Positions 1-18,147 are shown, counted from the first letter of the stretch. The stretch is DNA of 64,000 nt from Diploscapter coronatus (GCA_964036155.1 OZ038423.1:806001-870000); one strand, 5' to 3'. Program-made: numbers and translations. The notes: generated by a model from the letters alone, not told the origin.

Positions 1-1212
1 TGCCTCCCGAATAGTCGTAGGAGCACATCGTACCTTTGAAGGCCTTGCCAACCACACCTTCTTCAAATCGGTGATTCCTGAAGAAATCCTAATTTAACAA
101 AAAAAAACAATATATATATATATACACTAATTTTCACGTACGTCAAGAAATGAGCGTTATCATGTGGGTGTTCTTTGAAGAGCTTCTTCCGGTAGTCGAG
201 GAAATTATCCAATGCTTTGTCGCCTGTTCCCTCAATTTCGATATGGTCCTTGTCATTCCAAATCTCTGTGTACACCAGTGATATTCGTATGTTCAGGGGA
301 TAATACAACTAAAATGAAGTATATATTTTAAAATTTAAATAAATCAAACACCGCGTTAATATTGTTCCTTATGCTGAGAAGTCTGTTGTTGACTTTTTCT
401 TCGTCCGAGTCATACTTTTTATACTGAAGATTGTGAAATTAACGGATTTTCCTAATCTAAGCTTACGATTGAATTATCAGCAATCAAAGCCAACTCCACA
501 TATCGGATCTTTCCGTCGATGTACTTGCTGTAGTAGTCCGGTGCGGAATTTCCCGGTCTTCTCGCCTCATTTGGAGCGGCTCGCTTTACCCGATAGTCGT
601 CGTTTTCGAAGGCTAAAATTTTTAAAAAGAAATTTTAAGTAAATTGAACGTTTTTATATACCACAGCTTTGATACGTCTGCGGATATAGCACGAATCCTC
701 CTGTTTGATTATTCGAGACTCCAACATAGAATAGATTCTTGTCGAATGACAAAAGCCCAGATATCGAATCCGGACTGCACAAACTTAGGGTATGAGGGGT
801 TATGGATTGGTCCTTTGATATCGAAATGAAGTGACAGTTTTGAGCCTGCTAAAATTCGACCTCTCTCAAATACAGGTGAAAATGACTCACAGAAATAAAT
901 TTTGAAGAGAATAGGTTATTATGGAATGTTGGGTGAGGGAAAGCGTCTCTGTAATTTGTAATTTGAAGTTCGTATTTCTAAATTTCGAACTTACGAAGTA
1001 GGTTGATATTGAATAGTGGTAGTTTGTTCATTTTCGTTAACAATGTCCAAGGATAACTGGCCGAGTTTACCGGAATTTTTTATGAGATTGACTGAAAAAT
1101 CGATATTACTATTACCATCGATGCGAAAGAAAAGGAACGTCTCTATTTCACTAAACCTATGTAGCGCTGATGAGTCATCAAGGAAAATATTTACAAAAGC
1201 AAATCTTGCCTA
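1..1212 (-). CDS. ADAM (M12B/reprolysin) metalloprotease, ADAM9/12-like, N-terminal part
   Basis: Membrane-type zinc metalloprotease of the ADAM family; only the prodomain and the start of the catalytic domain are in the window. Reading right to left, exons joined by in-phase short introns encode a prodomain (about 1212-990, then 950-890 with DAFPHPTFHNNLF, then 845-667 with QAQNCHFISISKD and LSLCSPDSISGLLS), a furin site RVKR near 590, and the first reprolysin segment: YVELALIAD, then KKYDSDEEKVNNRLLSIRNN, then PLNIRISLVYTEIWNDKD, then HDNAHFLT, ending GKAFKGTMCSYDYSGG at the left edge. The HExxHxxGxxH zinc motif, disintegrin and transmembrane parts would lie beyond position 1, so activity cannot be judged. 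A hydrophobic signal-like stretch (LVTLVFIILAIF, about 1310-1275) may belong to exon 1, but no in-frame ATG or clean splice was found, so the 5' end is uncertain. The C. elegans adm-2 class is my best guess. Confidence 0.88.
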
Positions 1213-2040
1213 GAGATAGTGGAGTTTGAGCTTTTCCATTGTGATAAATATTGACGGGACATTCATGTAGTTCCATATCCGTAAAAATAGCCAAAATAAT
1301 GAATACTAAAGTCACGAGGCTTCTCAAGGTCGTCTGATCATCGAAGACCCTATAAATGACTCATACGAATTGATAAAATTGATAAATCAGCGCTTAAAAC
1401 GAGACCGGAATCAGTAACGCATATTAGTCACTACTTCCTCCTCGCCACACTCCATACAACAAGTGACACTTGACCTGCATTCAAACGCGTTCTCGGAATC
1501 AAGAGCGTTGCGGGAAATTCGTTCGCCAACATATATAAAGGAATTTATTCATGTGTTGCATAGCAATTATAAGGCATCGAAACACACATTGAACAGGTAA
1601 AATAGGCCCCCATATCTTCGACTTTAAGGCTCATGTGATAAAAGATATGATGTAGATAAATCTTTGTATAAATAGAATATGTGGAAAAAGGACTACAACA
1701 TCACAGACCTCATGTATTATAGCCTCGACATATGTAAAGAACCAAACGATTTGTATATGTAAACGTTCGTGCATTATAAGGCTCATTCGATGAGATACAC
1801 GGTGAATATCGATATATAAGATACGAAATTTCAAAATATTTTGAGAAAGATTTGGAATGAGTGATACAATCGTCTATTTCGCATTGCGTGAGTGAATAAT
1901 TGAGTTCATGCGCTCTCTGCCCTCATGGTGCACTTTTCTGCCAGAGTGCACTTTTCCTCAAAGCAAGTGTAAATCGGGTGGAACGCACATGAACTTTAGA
2001 TGATATAATTATAAATTATAGAAAATTTAGGGGAAATTAT
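1213..2040. other. Intergenic, ADAM to gck-4
   Basis: Contains the unassigned 5' end of the ADAM gene (about 1213-1330) and otherwise AT-rich sequence in which I see no exon, RNA gene or clear repeat. Confidence 0.5.
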
Positions 2041-7016
<4,976 letters not shown>

Positions 7017-7945
7017 GTTTCAAATATATTTATTTAGAAATAATTTAAGGTATAGAATAAATATGGTGAATTACATAAATAGTGAATAATTTAGGATGAC
7101 TTGGTTGAAAATGTCTGAAATTCGACGATATAAAACTTGAAATTAGAAAGCTTTACGGCAAAAATGTGATACGAAGTGATATATGATAAAAATGATATAC
7201 AATAACTATAATAATATTATATGGCGTAGGATTGGAACGTAGGGTGTCTGTTCTGGTGCATACGCAATACAGGGCCTTTCCCCCTTCGCCCTCTTGACTT
7301 TGCCCGCTCTCTCCTCTGTCAAATCTTTTCTCTCTCCGCTTTTTTCCGACTATTTCTCATTCCCAGACCTCTGATTCTCTTCCTTTCACTTGTACACTCA
7401 TACCCACTCTTCGGATGAAAAACGAGTGGCTATGTGAAAATGAGATGCTGTAGAGAGCGAAACAGGGAAAATAATACAGGCCAGAGAAGCGCACTAGTGT
7501 TTTTGCGATGGTGAAATAGCATTGTTGAGGGGGGAGGAAACTAGCATTCTCCATTTCTTTTCTTCTTTAGCGCGCGCGCGAGCGTTGCGCACTGCCTCCG
7601 TTCCATAACGTAAGCCCCCTTGCGCGAGCGCGCCCTGTACACACCGGTTTAATATTCACACACACATACACATAGGAAGCGAGGAAGGAAGGGAATGGCT
7701 AGCACTACAAAAAAAGACAATCAGAAAACGTACATACATGACATGAATCATGCCATTTTGCAAATGCATTTTCATCTCACTGATGATTTTGGTATGCATT
7801 AGTTTGATCAGATTTTTTTCGTGAAATACGGATGCTTTCAATATGCAAATCTTGAGATTCTGCTGACTTGATGAATTTTTCATGTTTTCTGCACATAAAA
7901 TCATGGGCTTCAATCATTTTATTGCCAATGATGTAACAATGCTTA
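7017..7945. other. Intergenic / gck-4 upstream region
   Basis: Probable promoter side of gck-4 and 3' side of the carrier gene. It includes a short CpG-dense patch at about 7569-7650 (GCGCGCGCGAG and GCGCGAGCGCGCC) that stands out from the AT-rich surroundings. No exon seen. Confidence 0.5.
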
Positions 7946-9425
7946 TCAGTGCTTGAAATGCCTTTGGATTTCTTCGTAAAACACCATCACTAGAGCACCA
8001 CCCATCGTCCTATAATCACATAAGAACTGAATTATATCAAGAAATGACAGCTTGGAAACCATAAGCCCTTAATCCATGCGAAATAGTATGGGGGAAAAGA
8101 AATCCGTACTTCCAACACTCTTCCCCAGCCATGCGCTATCTAGCAATGGCCTGAGGGCTTACGGTTTCTAAATAGCCATCAAAGCATTTGTTTGATACCT
8201 TAAGGCATTAGCGGCTGCTCCTTTATAGAGTCCATGTACTCCTTCATTGTTGAGTATCCCCTTCGCCACCATAAAAGTGCTCATTTTACTGATCATCATA
8301 CGTCTTCGAATAGTATCCATGGGATAAACCATATAGTTTGCACATATTGAAACACTCTGAAGAAGAAATCGAAAAAGAACGAAAACCCGGACTAACCTCG
8401 GCAATAGCGAATGAAGTCAACAGTCCAATGTGGTTTCCATCTTTCTTCAGTCTCTGCCTAATTAAGTCGTTCAATCCAAAGTACGAAGCTCGGTAGAAGA
8501 AATAGGTCGGAAAATATTTCGACGTTAAAGAAAACCAAGGCTAAAGTACCGGTATCGAAATCACGTATCCTTTATAAAACCCCCTCAATCCATCATTCTT
8601 CATCACTTTCCCGACGCAATCGATGAACCCCTTAAAGATACGAATCTTTAAACAAATACAAAACACCGACTTTATAAGCTCTCGTATTCTTGTCATTGCC
8701 AACATCCACTGATAGCCTAGTTCTGATACAATCCAGCGGATAAACTATCGATAAGGAGCTAGCTCCTGCCATTCCTCCAGCTAGCAAAGACAGTGACGCT
8801 GTGATCCAGAAAGACTAAAATTAGCATACCTAACTATTGCAATTTCAAGGCTATTTGGAAACCATAAGCCCCTCAGATCATCGCGAAATAGTGTATGATT
8901 AGAGGAGGGTATTGGAAGGTAGAGTTTCTTTTCCCCATACTATTTCGCATGACTTGAGGTTTATGGTTTCAAAGTTGTCCTATTTTAATATCTTACATCC
9001 GAATAACCCGTACTATTCCTCTTCAAGATCCCTTTGTACATGTCATTAAACGCGAAATTCAAGGCCTAAAATAAGCTATTATGAGAAACAACTAGCATCT
9101 ATTTGAATGAATAAGTCGAATTACCTGACCCGGAAAATACCTAGCGACATTGGTGAAATTTCCCCTCCACAAGGATAAAAAGCCCTGCTCTTTGGGTATT
9201 CGAATCAGCGTGTTCACAATGCCTTTGTACCTTTTATCGGAGGCTATATCTTTGTGGGAATATTGGACCTGAATTTTTTCCTAAATTTTTAGAAGATATA
9301 TGTTTTACCTGCAACAAAAGCTTGACCCTTTCTAAAGGGGCTACGACTGTTTTCGAAATACTTGCGGAAACTCCGCCTACCGCCATATTAACCAAGAAAT
9401 TACTGCTCGAGTTTGACTTGTGCAT
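7946..9425 (-). CDS. Mitochondrial ADP/ATP carrier (ANT, SLC25A4-6 family)
   Basis: Exchanges ADP and ATP across the inner mitochondrial membrane. Exons give a protein of about 300 residues with the three carrier repeats, each with its Px[DE]xx[KR] motif: PLERVK (exon 9309-9425), PLDCIR (about 8730) and PMDTIR (about 8310). Other family landmarks are [37 protein letters not shown] and [11 protein letters not shown]. The adenine-nucleotide-carrier signature is RRRMMI where the family norm is RRRMMM. The protein ends [10 protein letters not shown]. The ATG at 9425 directly follows a TTTCAG, which may be a trans-splice acceptor. Two introns carry family-1 elements (8046-8177, 8849-8979). C. elegans has several divergent ANT paralogues and this looks like one of them; I cannot say which. 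Confidence 0.93.
8046..8177. repeat. Family-1 inverted-repeat element (ADP/ATP carrier intron)
   Basis: CTTGGAAACCATAAGCCC ... GGGCTTACGGTTTCTAAATA. Confidence 0.88.
8849..8979. repeat. Family-1 inverted-repeat element (ADP/ATP carrier intron)
   Basis: GGCTATTTGGAAACCATAAG ... CTTGAGGTTTATGGTTTC; nearly identical to 12413-12542 in the next gene. Confidence 0.9.
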
Positions 9426-10801
9426 TCTGAAATGTGGAATATCGAAGGTTTCAAATAATCAATACAAATTTCGAACGAATTTGCATCACTGGACGGTTGC
9501 TCAGCATGAGATAAAATCAATTGATGAACATGTCAAAATTTTTATCGAAAACAGGGGAAAATAAGCAGATTACACGCGAAAATAGTGATTTCTTTCAGAA
9601 AATGCAGTTTATTGATGGCTTTTGAAAAATAAGTTCAGTAGTAGAGGTCTAGATAGAATCAAATCGTCTGGCTGGCTCGTTTGAAAGAGTCATGAGTTTT
9701 GTTTGTTTGCTGTCGACTTCTCTCAGCATTCGCTTTCTTTCAGATAGTTCTCTAACTTTTGAACCACCTCTGAAGAGATACAATATTCTCGAAACCATTT
9801 ATTCTTCATCAACCAAACGAATCATTTCAATGTTAGAAAGGCATAATATCAACATTTTGAAACACTACAACTGTCCTGCTATATGCAATTCGACATAAAA
9901 TTCACAATCATCTGATCAAAATCATGATTTCAAACTCGAATATATCGTCGCTAAAATTGCATAAATTTCGATATCTCTTTAAAACTCTCAATTTTAACGA
10001 CTTTTTTTAAAATGAAAAACACTCGTTCGCTAACAAAAACGTGATAAATACCCATGTTACAAAACTATTGACTTAGAATTTCAAAAAGGGAAAACAATAA
10101 TAGAACTCTTTAGATAATGCTTCTCTATGATCTCGCTACGATATATTGAACCGAGTTAACATATTTTCAATTGTAAACGCCTAGCTTTGTATATGAGATA
10201 TGGATAGGTAAAATCAATATATGGACTTTCCGAACTCTAACAAATTGACTATTTTCCTAAGGTGATCATAACACCGACGATTTACCAATAAGTTATCCCA
10301 AATGTGTGGTATGATATAAGTGAAACAATGTTATTATACAAAGAAGATGTGTTAGTCGATCTCATTTTAGGCTAGCAAAATCAGGGATGTTAATGTTTAG
10401 ACACGCGCGCGTGTGCATGCATAACGAGATAGCGTCTTTTCGAGAGAGCATAGGGAGAACATGCCCTTTTCTCTCTCACCCTCTCGAAAAGATCTACTAT
10501 CTCATTATGCGTGTACACGCGTGTCTAGACATTTACAGCCCTGAACAAAATTCAAGAAATTCGTGAAAAATGAGAGAAAAACAAGCTACCTGTGCTCTGT
10601 GGTAAGGCAAAACATTTGTGTATTCATTAATGACGAGAAACTGAAGAAATTCTCAAAGTTTACCGGCATAATCCAACTTTCACCGGGCTGATTATAAAGA
10701 ATTCCAATAACTTTTTTGACACGGTATCATCAATTATATAGAGGTCATAACGTTTTGATTCGATTAGGATAATTAACATAATTACCATATTTTCTACTTA
10801 A
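9426..10801. other. Intergenic, carrier to amino-acid transporter
   Basis: No coding exon found. It contains the 162-bp family-3 inverted repeat at 10382-10543. Confidence 0.5.
10382..10543. repeat. Family-3 element, long form
   Basis: TAATGTTTAGACACGCGCGC ... CGCGTGTCTAGACATTTAC with a second inverted repeat inside (CTTTTCGAGAGAG / CTCTCGAAAAG). The other copies look like deletion forms of this one. Confidence 0.88.
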
Positions 10802-13582
10802 TTAGTGTCCACCTCCAAAGCTAGCTTTCATTAATGGGTCCACGCAGTATTCTGCCGAATTTTCGTATCTTGTGATATTCTTGAACGGTCCACAGCACGC
10901 ATATTTCGAGTGCCTATAATTAAAATGACTAGGTCCCTAGCTGAAGTAGTTAAATATTTAATTACCCATGATGTGGAATGAATGGGTCCTCTCCTTCTCG
11001 TGTCCAACTCCTAACCATTTCGATATAGCAGGGCTCTCGGAATTCAGTTTGAGTCATGGCTACAGCAGCAGTATAAGAAGCATAGAATCCGCCGATTGTA
11101 GCGATAACTTAACTAGGATAATTACTTCAACTAGTTCGATCAAATAGCTTACGCAATATGAAGATGTTCATGATCAATTTCGATTTTGGAGTGTAGATGA
11201 ACAATCTGAAAATTCACAATCGTCTAAGGAGATCGGTTCGGAATTTACTCGAGAAGCGTCAGAGGTCGATCGGTTTTGAGCGTCTGATCTTTGTGAAGAT
11301 TGTAGCTAGCGGCCAGGAAGAGGTTGAATATCACCGGGTAAACGAGAGCCATTAGAGTAATCGTTGACGCTAAAATTGGAATCTATCAGGCAGTTTTTGT
11401 CGATTTCTTACATCCAACCAAATCCAAGAGAACTCCGAAATTAGGAACGCTCGCGGCAGTGAACGCCACTACCGCCATGATAATTGATCTTGAGATGACT
11501 CGAGATGGGCCGAAATCTAAAATTGGTCAATTATGAATAGATAGTAGTTACCAGACTTAATTATACCATGCGACAATTTAAAGAACTCCTCGATTTCTTG
11601 GTTCAGAGGGTTGAAGACGATGATCAGAGCCAGCACAACGTGGAGCGTAATAAGAACGTTGACTGCGGATTGGATGAAAGGGTTCTGGATAATTGTTAAT
11701 AAGTTTCAAATAAGATAATTGGGGCAAGTAAATGAGATAAACTACCTGCAAACTGGGTATCACAGAATCTGTCAGGGCGTCGCCATAAACGTAGTATCCA
11801 ATCAACGAAACTGGGATATACATTACTGCGATAACTGAAATTGTTTCCTTTCTGATTTGCTAATTCTTTTCAAATTTACTCGTATAAGCCAGAATCACAG
11901 AGAGCTTGAATCTATGCGGTTCTTTCATGTCGTGTTGGATGCTGAATTGTTTTTTTTTTTTTTTTTTATTTTATAGAAGACGAAAATTGATTTTTTAATT
12001 ACTTTGGGAAAGCCCCATGACCTCCAAGCGAGAACATAATCGTTCCAAAGCACATGAAGGATCTAAAAAGATGTCGATTTATTTCCGGGAATGATTTTCT
12101 CCCAACATCTGGGAACAAATATGTCTCTTATATCGTACTTTGTCGGATTCCACTCCGGATAGTTTGCGATCGGCTGACAGAGGTCTTTATCGTTCAGGGC
12201 TCCGAAGATGATGAACCCCACGGCCATACTCGTCGTTATCATCGCCATGACGATCGCGCCCCTAATGTCCAGATATGATCACTTTCATAAAAGTTGAAAA
12301 TGTACCAGAAATCCTTCGGTGACTTCAACATAGTCGCTGGCAAAATGAGCAGCGATACGATAAAAATCATCGCGCAGAAATTGATTTCGACTAAAATTCC
12401 CATACTTTAAAAGGCTATTTGGAAGCCACAGGCCCTCAAGCCATTGCGAAATAGTTTATGATTAGGGGCGGGTATTGGAAGGTAGGGTTTCTTTTCTCCA
12501 TACTATTTCGCATGACTTGAGGTTTATGGTTTCAAAGCTGCCACTTTAAAACGGTTCTAGTTTTGAAGTACCTGATACTGCCGCCAGTAAAAACGAGCAG
12601 TTCTTCGCACCCAACAGAATAAAGACTACCTGCAAAGAAACATGAAAACTGGATATATTTTAACTTATTTCTTTATTTTAGAAGATCGCATAATAGATTT
12701 TGGTCGGGAAAGGGTGAACTCGGCTGAGTCGCACGTGGGGGCTCTGTGAAAGGGGAAGGCTGAGTGAAAATACTAAGAAAGGCTATTTATATGGGCGTTA
12801 ATGAATAAGTGGGGAGAATGTTAGACAGATTGCTCATAATGAATCTCGTCTGGTAAATTTGGGCGTTGAAGCCTAGAGATTGTATGGAAATTCAAAAGTG
12901 AAATGTGAACTATTTTACGACACTTTACGGGAGGTACAAAGAAAACTTTTTTGTTTTAATAGATTTTGATCCGAAAATTTACCGCCGTGCCAAACTGGGT
13001 AAGCTGCAATGTGAAAGAAACCAGTGCGCTGAAAACGTGAAAAATTTTGGAATACCACGAATTTTTGCATGGAACATACGAAAATCTCGGTCCAATCGCC
13101 TTTAGGCCCATGGCTGGATACGGTTTTCGGCAGTGCACCCGGTACTCTGAGTATCGAAGTTGCAAAATAGTCCAGTTTTCTGACAGCAGAACACCCGTGT
13201 ACATGCATATGATTGCGCCGATCACTATTAGCATTATACCGTAATAGAATCCTGTAAATCTTTTATAAGTTTCAAAACTTTATTCATCGGATAATGGCTT
13301 TAAAATGAACTGATTATTTAGTTTCCGAGTTATTTATTCAAATTGCAAATATTCTGTACCTGGAGCTACCATAGCACTCGGCAGCGCAATTAGTCCACCT
13401 CCTGCGGTTTCACCCACGATGAACAGCGCCGTGACCAGGAAGCTCATTCCGGTGGCGTTCCTAAAGTGTCCGTTTTATTCCCAAGTGTTCCCAAATCGTT
13501 CCCACTTGTGATGACTTTGACTGTAGAGACTCGTGGCTGATGATCCGTTCGCAGTGGATTCTCCATTTTCCGTCTTTAGCAT
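10802..13582 (-). CDS. Amino-acid/auxin permease (AAAP, SLC32/36-like) transporter
   Basis: Multi-pass membrane amino-acid transporter. About 11 exons splice in frame. The N-terminus MLKTENGESTANGSSATSL (ATG at 13582) is joined over a 47-nt intron to NATGMSFLVTALFIVGETAG, GGLIALPSAMVAPG (TM1), then GIMLIVIGAIICMYTGVLL, CRKPYPAMGLKAIGPRFS, VVFILLGAKN, FCAMIFIVSLLILPATML, AIVMAMITTSMAVGF, CFGTIMFSLGGHGAFP with IQHDMKEPHRFK, VMYIPVSLIGYYVYGD, then further TM exons ending MKASFGGGH. The GGHGAFPTxQHDM-type motif and the TM pattern are typical of nematode AAAP members. The reading frame stays open upstream of 13582 as far as a possible acceptor near 13635, so an earlier start is possible. The intron at about 12405-12570 contains a family-1 element. 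Substrate cannot be inferred. Confidence 0.9.
12413..12542. repeat. Family-1 inverted-repeat element (AAAP transporter intron)
   Basis: GGCTATTTGGAAGCCACAGG ... GACTTGAGGTTTATGGTTTC. Confidence 0.9.
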
Positions 13583-14482
13583 GTTTGATGACTTGTCAGG
13601 CTCGACCAGGTTGTGGCACTCTCTGGAACTAAATCATTTTAACGGGTGTTTAAAAACGCATATATTTTATTTTAAAAAGCGCGAAATGATTTTCGAAAAA
13701 GTGTGTGCGACCTCCATGCACAATATGCACAAATAAGGAAGTGTCTACAATTCTTTTGAAATTGAGGTAGAGCTCGAAGGCAAATCGTCATTCCATTGTC
13801 CGAATCGGGACAGAACGCGGTCGCTCTAATCTCTCGTGTAACGGAAAAAGTCGAAACAGGAACGGTTGGCGGGCGGACGAAAAACTACGCGTTTTTTCAC
13901 CTATTTGCACGACAAAAACATGTGAAGATGAGGAAAACAGACCGACCATTTTAGGCGCAAAAAATCATTCAAGCTAAAATTTGGCTTAAAGTCTAGAGAA
14001 AATGACATTTGTCAAACATGCGATCAACCTAAATTATCAAAATCACATATTCGGAAAGAACAATAGAAGAAGGCTAGAATATAAGACAATTGTCTACAGC
14101 AATTAGTTTAATTCTAGCTATAACATATGACTTTCTCCCCGCCTTATCAATATCAGTGATCGAGAGTGATAGGGCTTCTTCTTCTTCGTGATAAATGAAT
14201 GAAAAATGCTGCATCGAGAGAGGGTGTCTGCACCCGTTTTCACACCATATGCATGCATTTCATGAAAACTTCTAAATACAAGTAAAAATTCTAGAGAAAA
14301 CTGAAAAGTAACATTGATTTGACTAATGTGATCACTCACACTTTCCATGTGGCCTCTTCATATTTGCAGATTACATGCCTTCTTTTCACTTCTTATGCTA
14401 AATGCATTATGCAAACATTAGATGTTCTTGTAACTCTATTAGAAGAATGCGATCATGTATCAGAAATTACTATATAATCTTG

Positions 14483-14635
14483 GGCTATTCGGAAGCCGCA
14501 CGACATCACAACACCTCAAGACATGCGAAATAGTGTATGATTGGGGTAGGGTATTGGCTGATAGCACTTCTTTTCCCACACTATTTCGCATGTCGTGAGG
14601 TCTTGAATGTCGCGTGCGGTGCTTACAACGTTGCC
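14483..14635. repeat. Family-1 inverted-repeat element (intergenic)
   Basis: GGCTATTCGGAAGCCGCACG ... TGCGGTGCTTACAACGTTGC; arms extended compared with other copies. Confidence 0.88.
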
Positions 14636-16264
14636 TGATCTTGTCGTATTTCATATTAATGGAGGATAAATCTCCTAATCCTTCTAGAGAGTTCGTAATC
14701 TTTTTAGAAAAAGTGAAAACTATTTTAAAATTTCTAGAACGCCGTCCGTCAATCCCTTCAAGAATTCGATCAATGCCTGCAAAATACCCGCGTGTGTTTG
14801 ACTTTTTCTCCGTCCTGTCAACTTCGTCTTTTGTCTCAAACTTCTGTCACCCTTGTGCCTCAAATCCTCAGTGGCATTGAACTTCTGTTCGACCGAAACT
14901 CGTCAATTCTCTTTTTCTCTTCCTCGATTATTTCCTTCTCTATTTCCGTCTAGTTTTTTGTCTTTTCCCCTATGCTTTTTGTGCGTTGATTCATCGACTA
15001 TTTCTCGCGCTCGCGTGCGCTTCGGCGAGCTTCAAGTTACCTCTCGGCTGGATGAGACAGGAGTCATTCTTCCTTCCTCTTTTTTATATTCTTTCTCTTC
15101 GCTTTCCAATTCTCTTTCTCTCTCTTCCAGGTTTTTCTCTCCTCCTGAGTTGTGTTTTTATCCCTATTCACCCAGACTTTTTGCCACTAACTACTGATTC
15201 ACGTCATGAGGATGGGGGGTCGGTTTGCGAGAATGTCGTGCATTTTGCCTCCCCTGTCGTTTTCGCTGCTGCTTTTCTGCAATTGTCGTCCCCGTGTGGC
15301 TTTGTTCGCTTCTGCATGCAGTGTGACACACGCGCGCGCGTTTTTGAGAACCAGCACACAAACTCGCTGACAAACTACGGTAATTATCGGCAGAACACGT
15401 GGGGGTTCGAGCAAAATGACGTCAGTGATCGTTATCCTTGAAAATTGATAAGCCCTGGGGGTTTGTTATCAATGAAATAATATCTGCACCTTGCGAAAAA
15501 AGGCACCACATTAGCCCAACAAACTCGAAGAAGCTATTAACATGAACAGACTCGAAAAATTTCGAATCGCGCGGTCAACCACATGAAAAGAGACAGTATG
15601 TCTTATCGAGAGACGGAAAGAAGGTACGATCTTTTCTCTCGATTAGGCATGCTATCTTGTTTCGTGCGGTTAGCCACACAGTTCGAGATTTGCCAAGCCC
15701 TGAACATGAAATCTATCATAATGAATATCCGAACAAGAGGAAATGCATGAACTAACTGATCAAGTAAAAACTTAAAAGGTAGATTCCTTTGAAATTTATA
15801 AAATTTAAAACTAAAGCATAGTCTAATGATCATGGTAAATTTGATGATTGATGGCCGTTCGTTCCATCAGCAAAAACGATCTATCATTTTGAGCAAGAGC
15901 CAATAAAATGAGATGATGGAACAGAAGAGGAATGCAACCTGGTGAAAGAGAATAAAAATGTGTTTCGAATCAATAGAACGCAAAATTGATTCCAAAATTT
16001 CACAATTAGTGACATAGTATTATTGGCTGGGAGAGAACGCGTCGATATTCAAAAATTGCGCTACTCGTCCCTCGTTTCTCTTCGACGCGACTCACTCTAT
16101 TTCGTTCCTCTCAAATTCAATTTCTAATTCCAGAACGCCAATATATCGACCTTCTCTCCAATCAACGATATTAAAACTAATATTCACAAAAAATATATTT
16201 TCAAAAACTAATTTTCCTTAAAAAATCTTATGTTTCAAAGCAATAGAAATCGAAAAACGATTCA

Positions 16265-16466
16265 TTATGCTCAGATCTAGAGAGAACGATCGTCATAAGC
16301 ATCTTGCGACCTACCCCTGGTTATATTTTCTTAATAAATTTCTATCAGCAGCCTGTAGTTAGCCAAACTGTTACCAATGCGACCTGGTATCATAACTATG
16401 AATTCGCTCGTGCGACCTACCTCTATAGTTTATTTTCGTCTGACGAAAGCACTCTCCTAGGCTCGA
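16265..16466. repeat. Family-4 element
   Basis: Right end TTATTTTCGTCTGACGAAAG and CCTAGGCTCG; left end CTCAGATCTAGAGAGAACGA. Confidence 0.75.
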
Positions 16467-17819
16467 TTACGCTTCACTGATATAGAATCACAAATTTTCT
16501 TATGTTTGACAGAAGATAATATGGAACCTTGTATACGTAATAATAACGTCAAACTCGGTGATAAATTGTCTTGCGCTATCAACTTTAAATCAATCACGCT
16601 TCTATAGCTGCGCTTTCTAATACATCGATCTATGATTCTTATCATATCTCCCTATCACTAATCTGTCAGCTCATATTTTGACAAGTCTTTATGATCCAAC
16701 TACTCTACATACGTCACATGATAAAGCACAGCCAATCATTACCGTAAATTATATGAAATTGCATTTTTGATATCAAAATTTGTGCTGAATCACATAAGAA
16801 TCAGCAATTTTTCATCTTCCAACGCCATTTCACGTTGGCATCGCGTGTGCCTAGTGAATAATAAATCTCCCGATAAAATGTAGCGTTCTGCATTTTTGCA
16901 CGTGCTTTTTCTAAATGAAGAAAACCCGCATGGACACTCGAAAATGAGAACAACTCATTCATGCAAAAATGCTCTCATTCATTCAAGGAAAGTAAGAACA
17001 AAAAAATCTCCTCACGCGCATAAAACTAATGAATTATTGAATATTTTTCGGATGTTTGTTTTCCAAATCTAAGAAAAAGAATATAAATATTTCTTACTCC
17101 AACTCCACTCCATTGCTGCGTTTTGTAGGCATCTTGTCCAAATTTTCGAATTTTTAGATCTCAGGTTCGAACTTAGAAGTCGAAATTAAAAATAGAGGAA
17201 TTTTCGAAAATGCGTTTTCTCGAATTGATTCTGCGCGTGTAGCTCGCAAAAGTTGACCTGAAATTTAAAATTTTAAAACAATACCCTAAAAATTTCATAA
17301 ATGCCCGAAAAATACCGACAACATGATGAAGGAATACTGATATGAGATGGCTTCTTCGGATATATGAAAAATCTGAGAATCGAAGATATTTGAATGAAGT
17401 CGGAAAGATATGCGGAGATATGGGCTTTTCTCCCCTCAAATTTTATGGGACTTTCAGAACGCTCAGCGCGCGCATTTTTGCGCTTCAGTATTATCGCTGG
17501 TCGAAAAACAACAATTCAATAGGACTGCCTCCCTTCGGCTTTTTGACTCATAAACATATTCAATGCGCGGCGCCTCTTTTAAGGGAAGTCCATTTTTTGC
17601 CCGGATATTTCTCGCGTAGTGCGCTTAAAAATAGATCCTAAAAAGCCACTAGGGTATTTACATTCATTCCTAAATGAGTGTGTGTGCAGCGAAATTAAAT
17701 ATGCAACATGAGAGAGGAGTGCGCGATAGATATAACAAATATATGAATGCGTCTATGAAACCTATATCAATTTTAGAACAACATTAAGGAACATAAACTT
17801 GATAGCGTTAGAATTGAAA

Positions 17820-18147
17820 CAGACCTAGGGAGCACTTTCGCCAGATGAAAATAATATTAGGGATCAAAAGTGTAAAAGCGAAATCATAACTATGACAACC
17901 ATCTCTCGTATAAACGAAATTCTTAGCCAATAGTAGATAGTAGATAGTAGATTAAAGGTAGAGATAGAAGTTTCTAATATATGACCCGTTCTCTGTAAGT
18001 GACGAATTTTAGCTGGTACTCGAATCTGCCGTATGATAGGCTAAATGGAGTACCACCTCATTCGGTGAAGAACTCTATTCTTACAAATAACGTATCATCT
18101 ATATTGAGGATGGGTCGTAAAGAGTTTCTGGCGATAATACGAGTCTA
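17820..18147. repeat. Family-4 element
   Basis: Left end AGACCTAGGGAGCACTTTCG; right end GGTCGTAAAGAGTTTCTGGC. Confidence 0.7.

Noticed and set aside
7569..7650. CpG-dense patch as a functional CpG island
   Set aside because: Caenorhabditis-type nematodes largely lack cytosine methylation and CpG islands in the vertebrate sense; it may simply be a simple-sequence GCGC run.
14986..15441. 151-codon plus-strand open frame
   Set aside because: It is mostly pyrimidine-rich low complexity, starts without a good ATG, and lacks domain or splice support.
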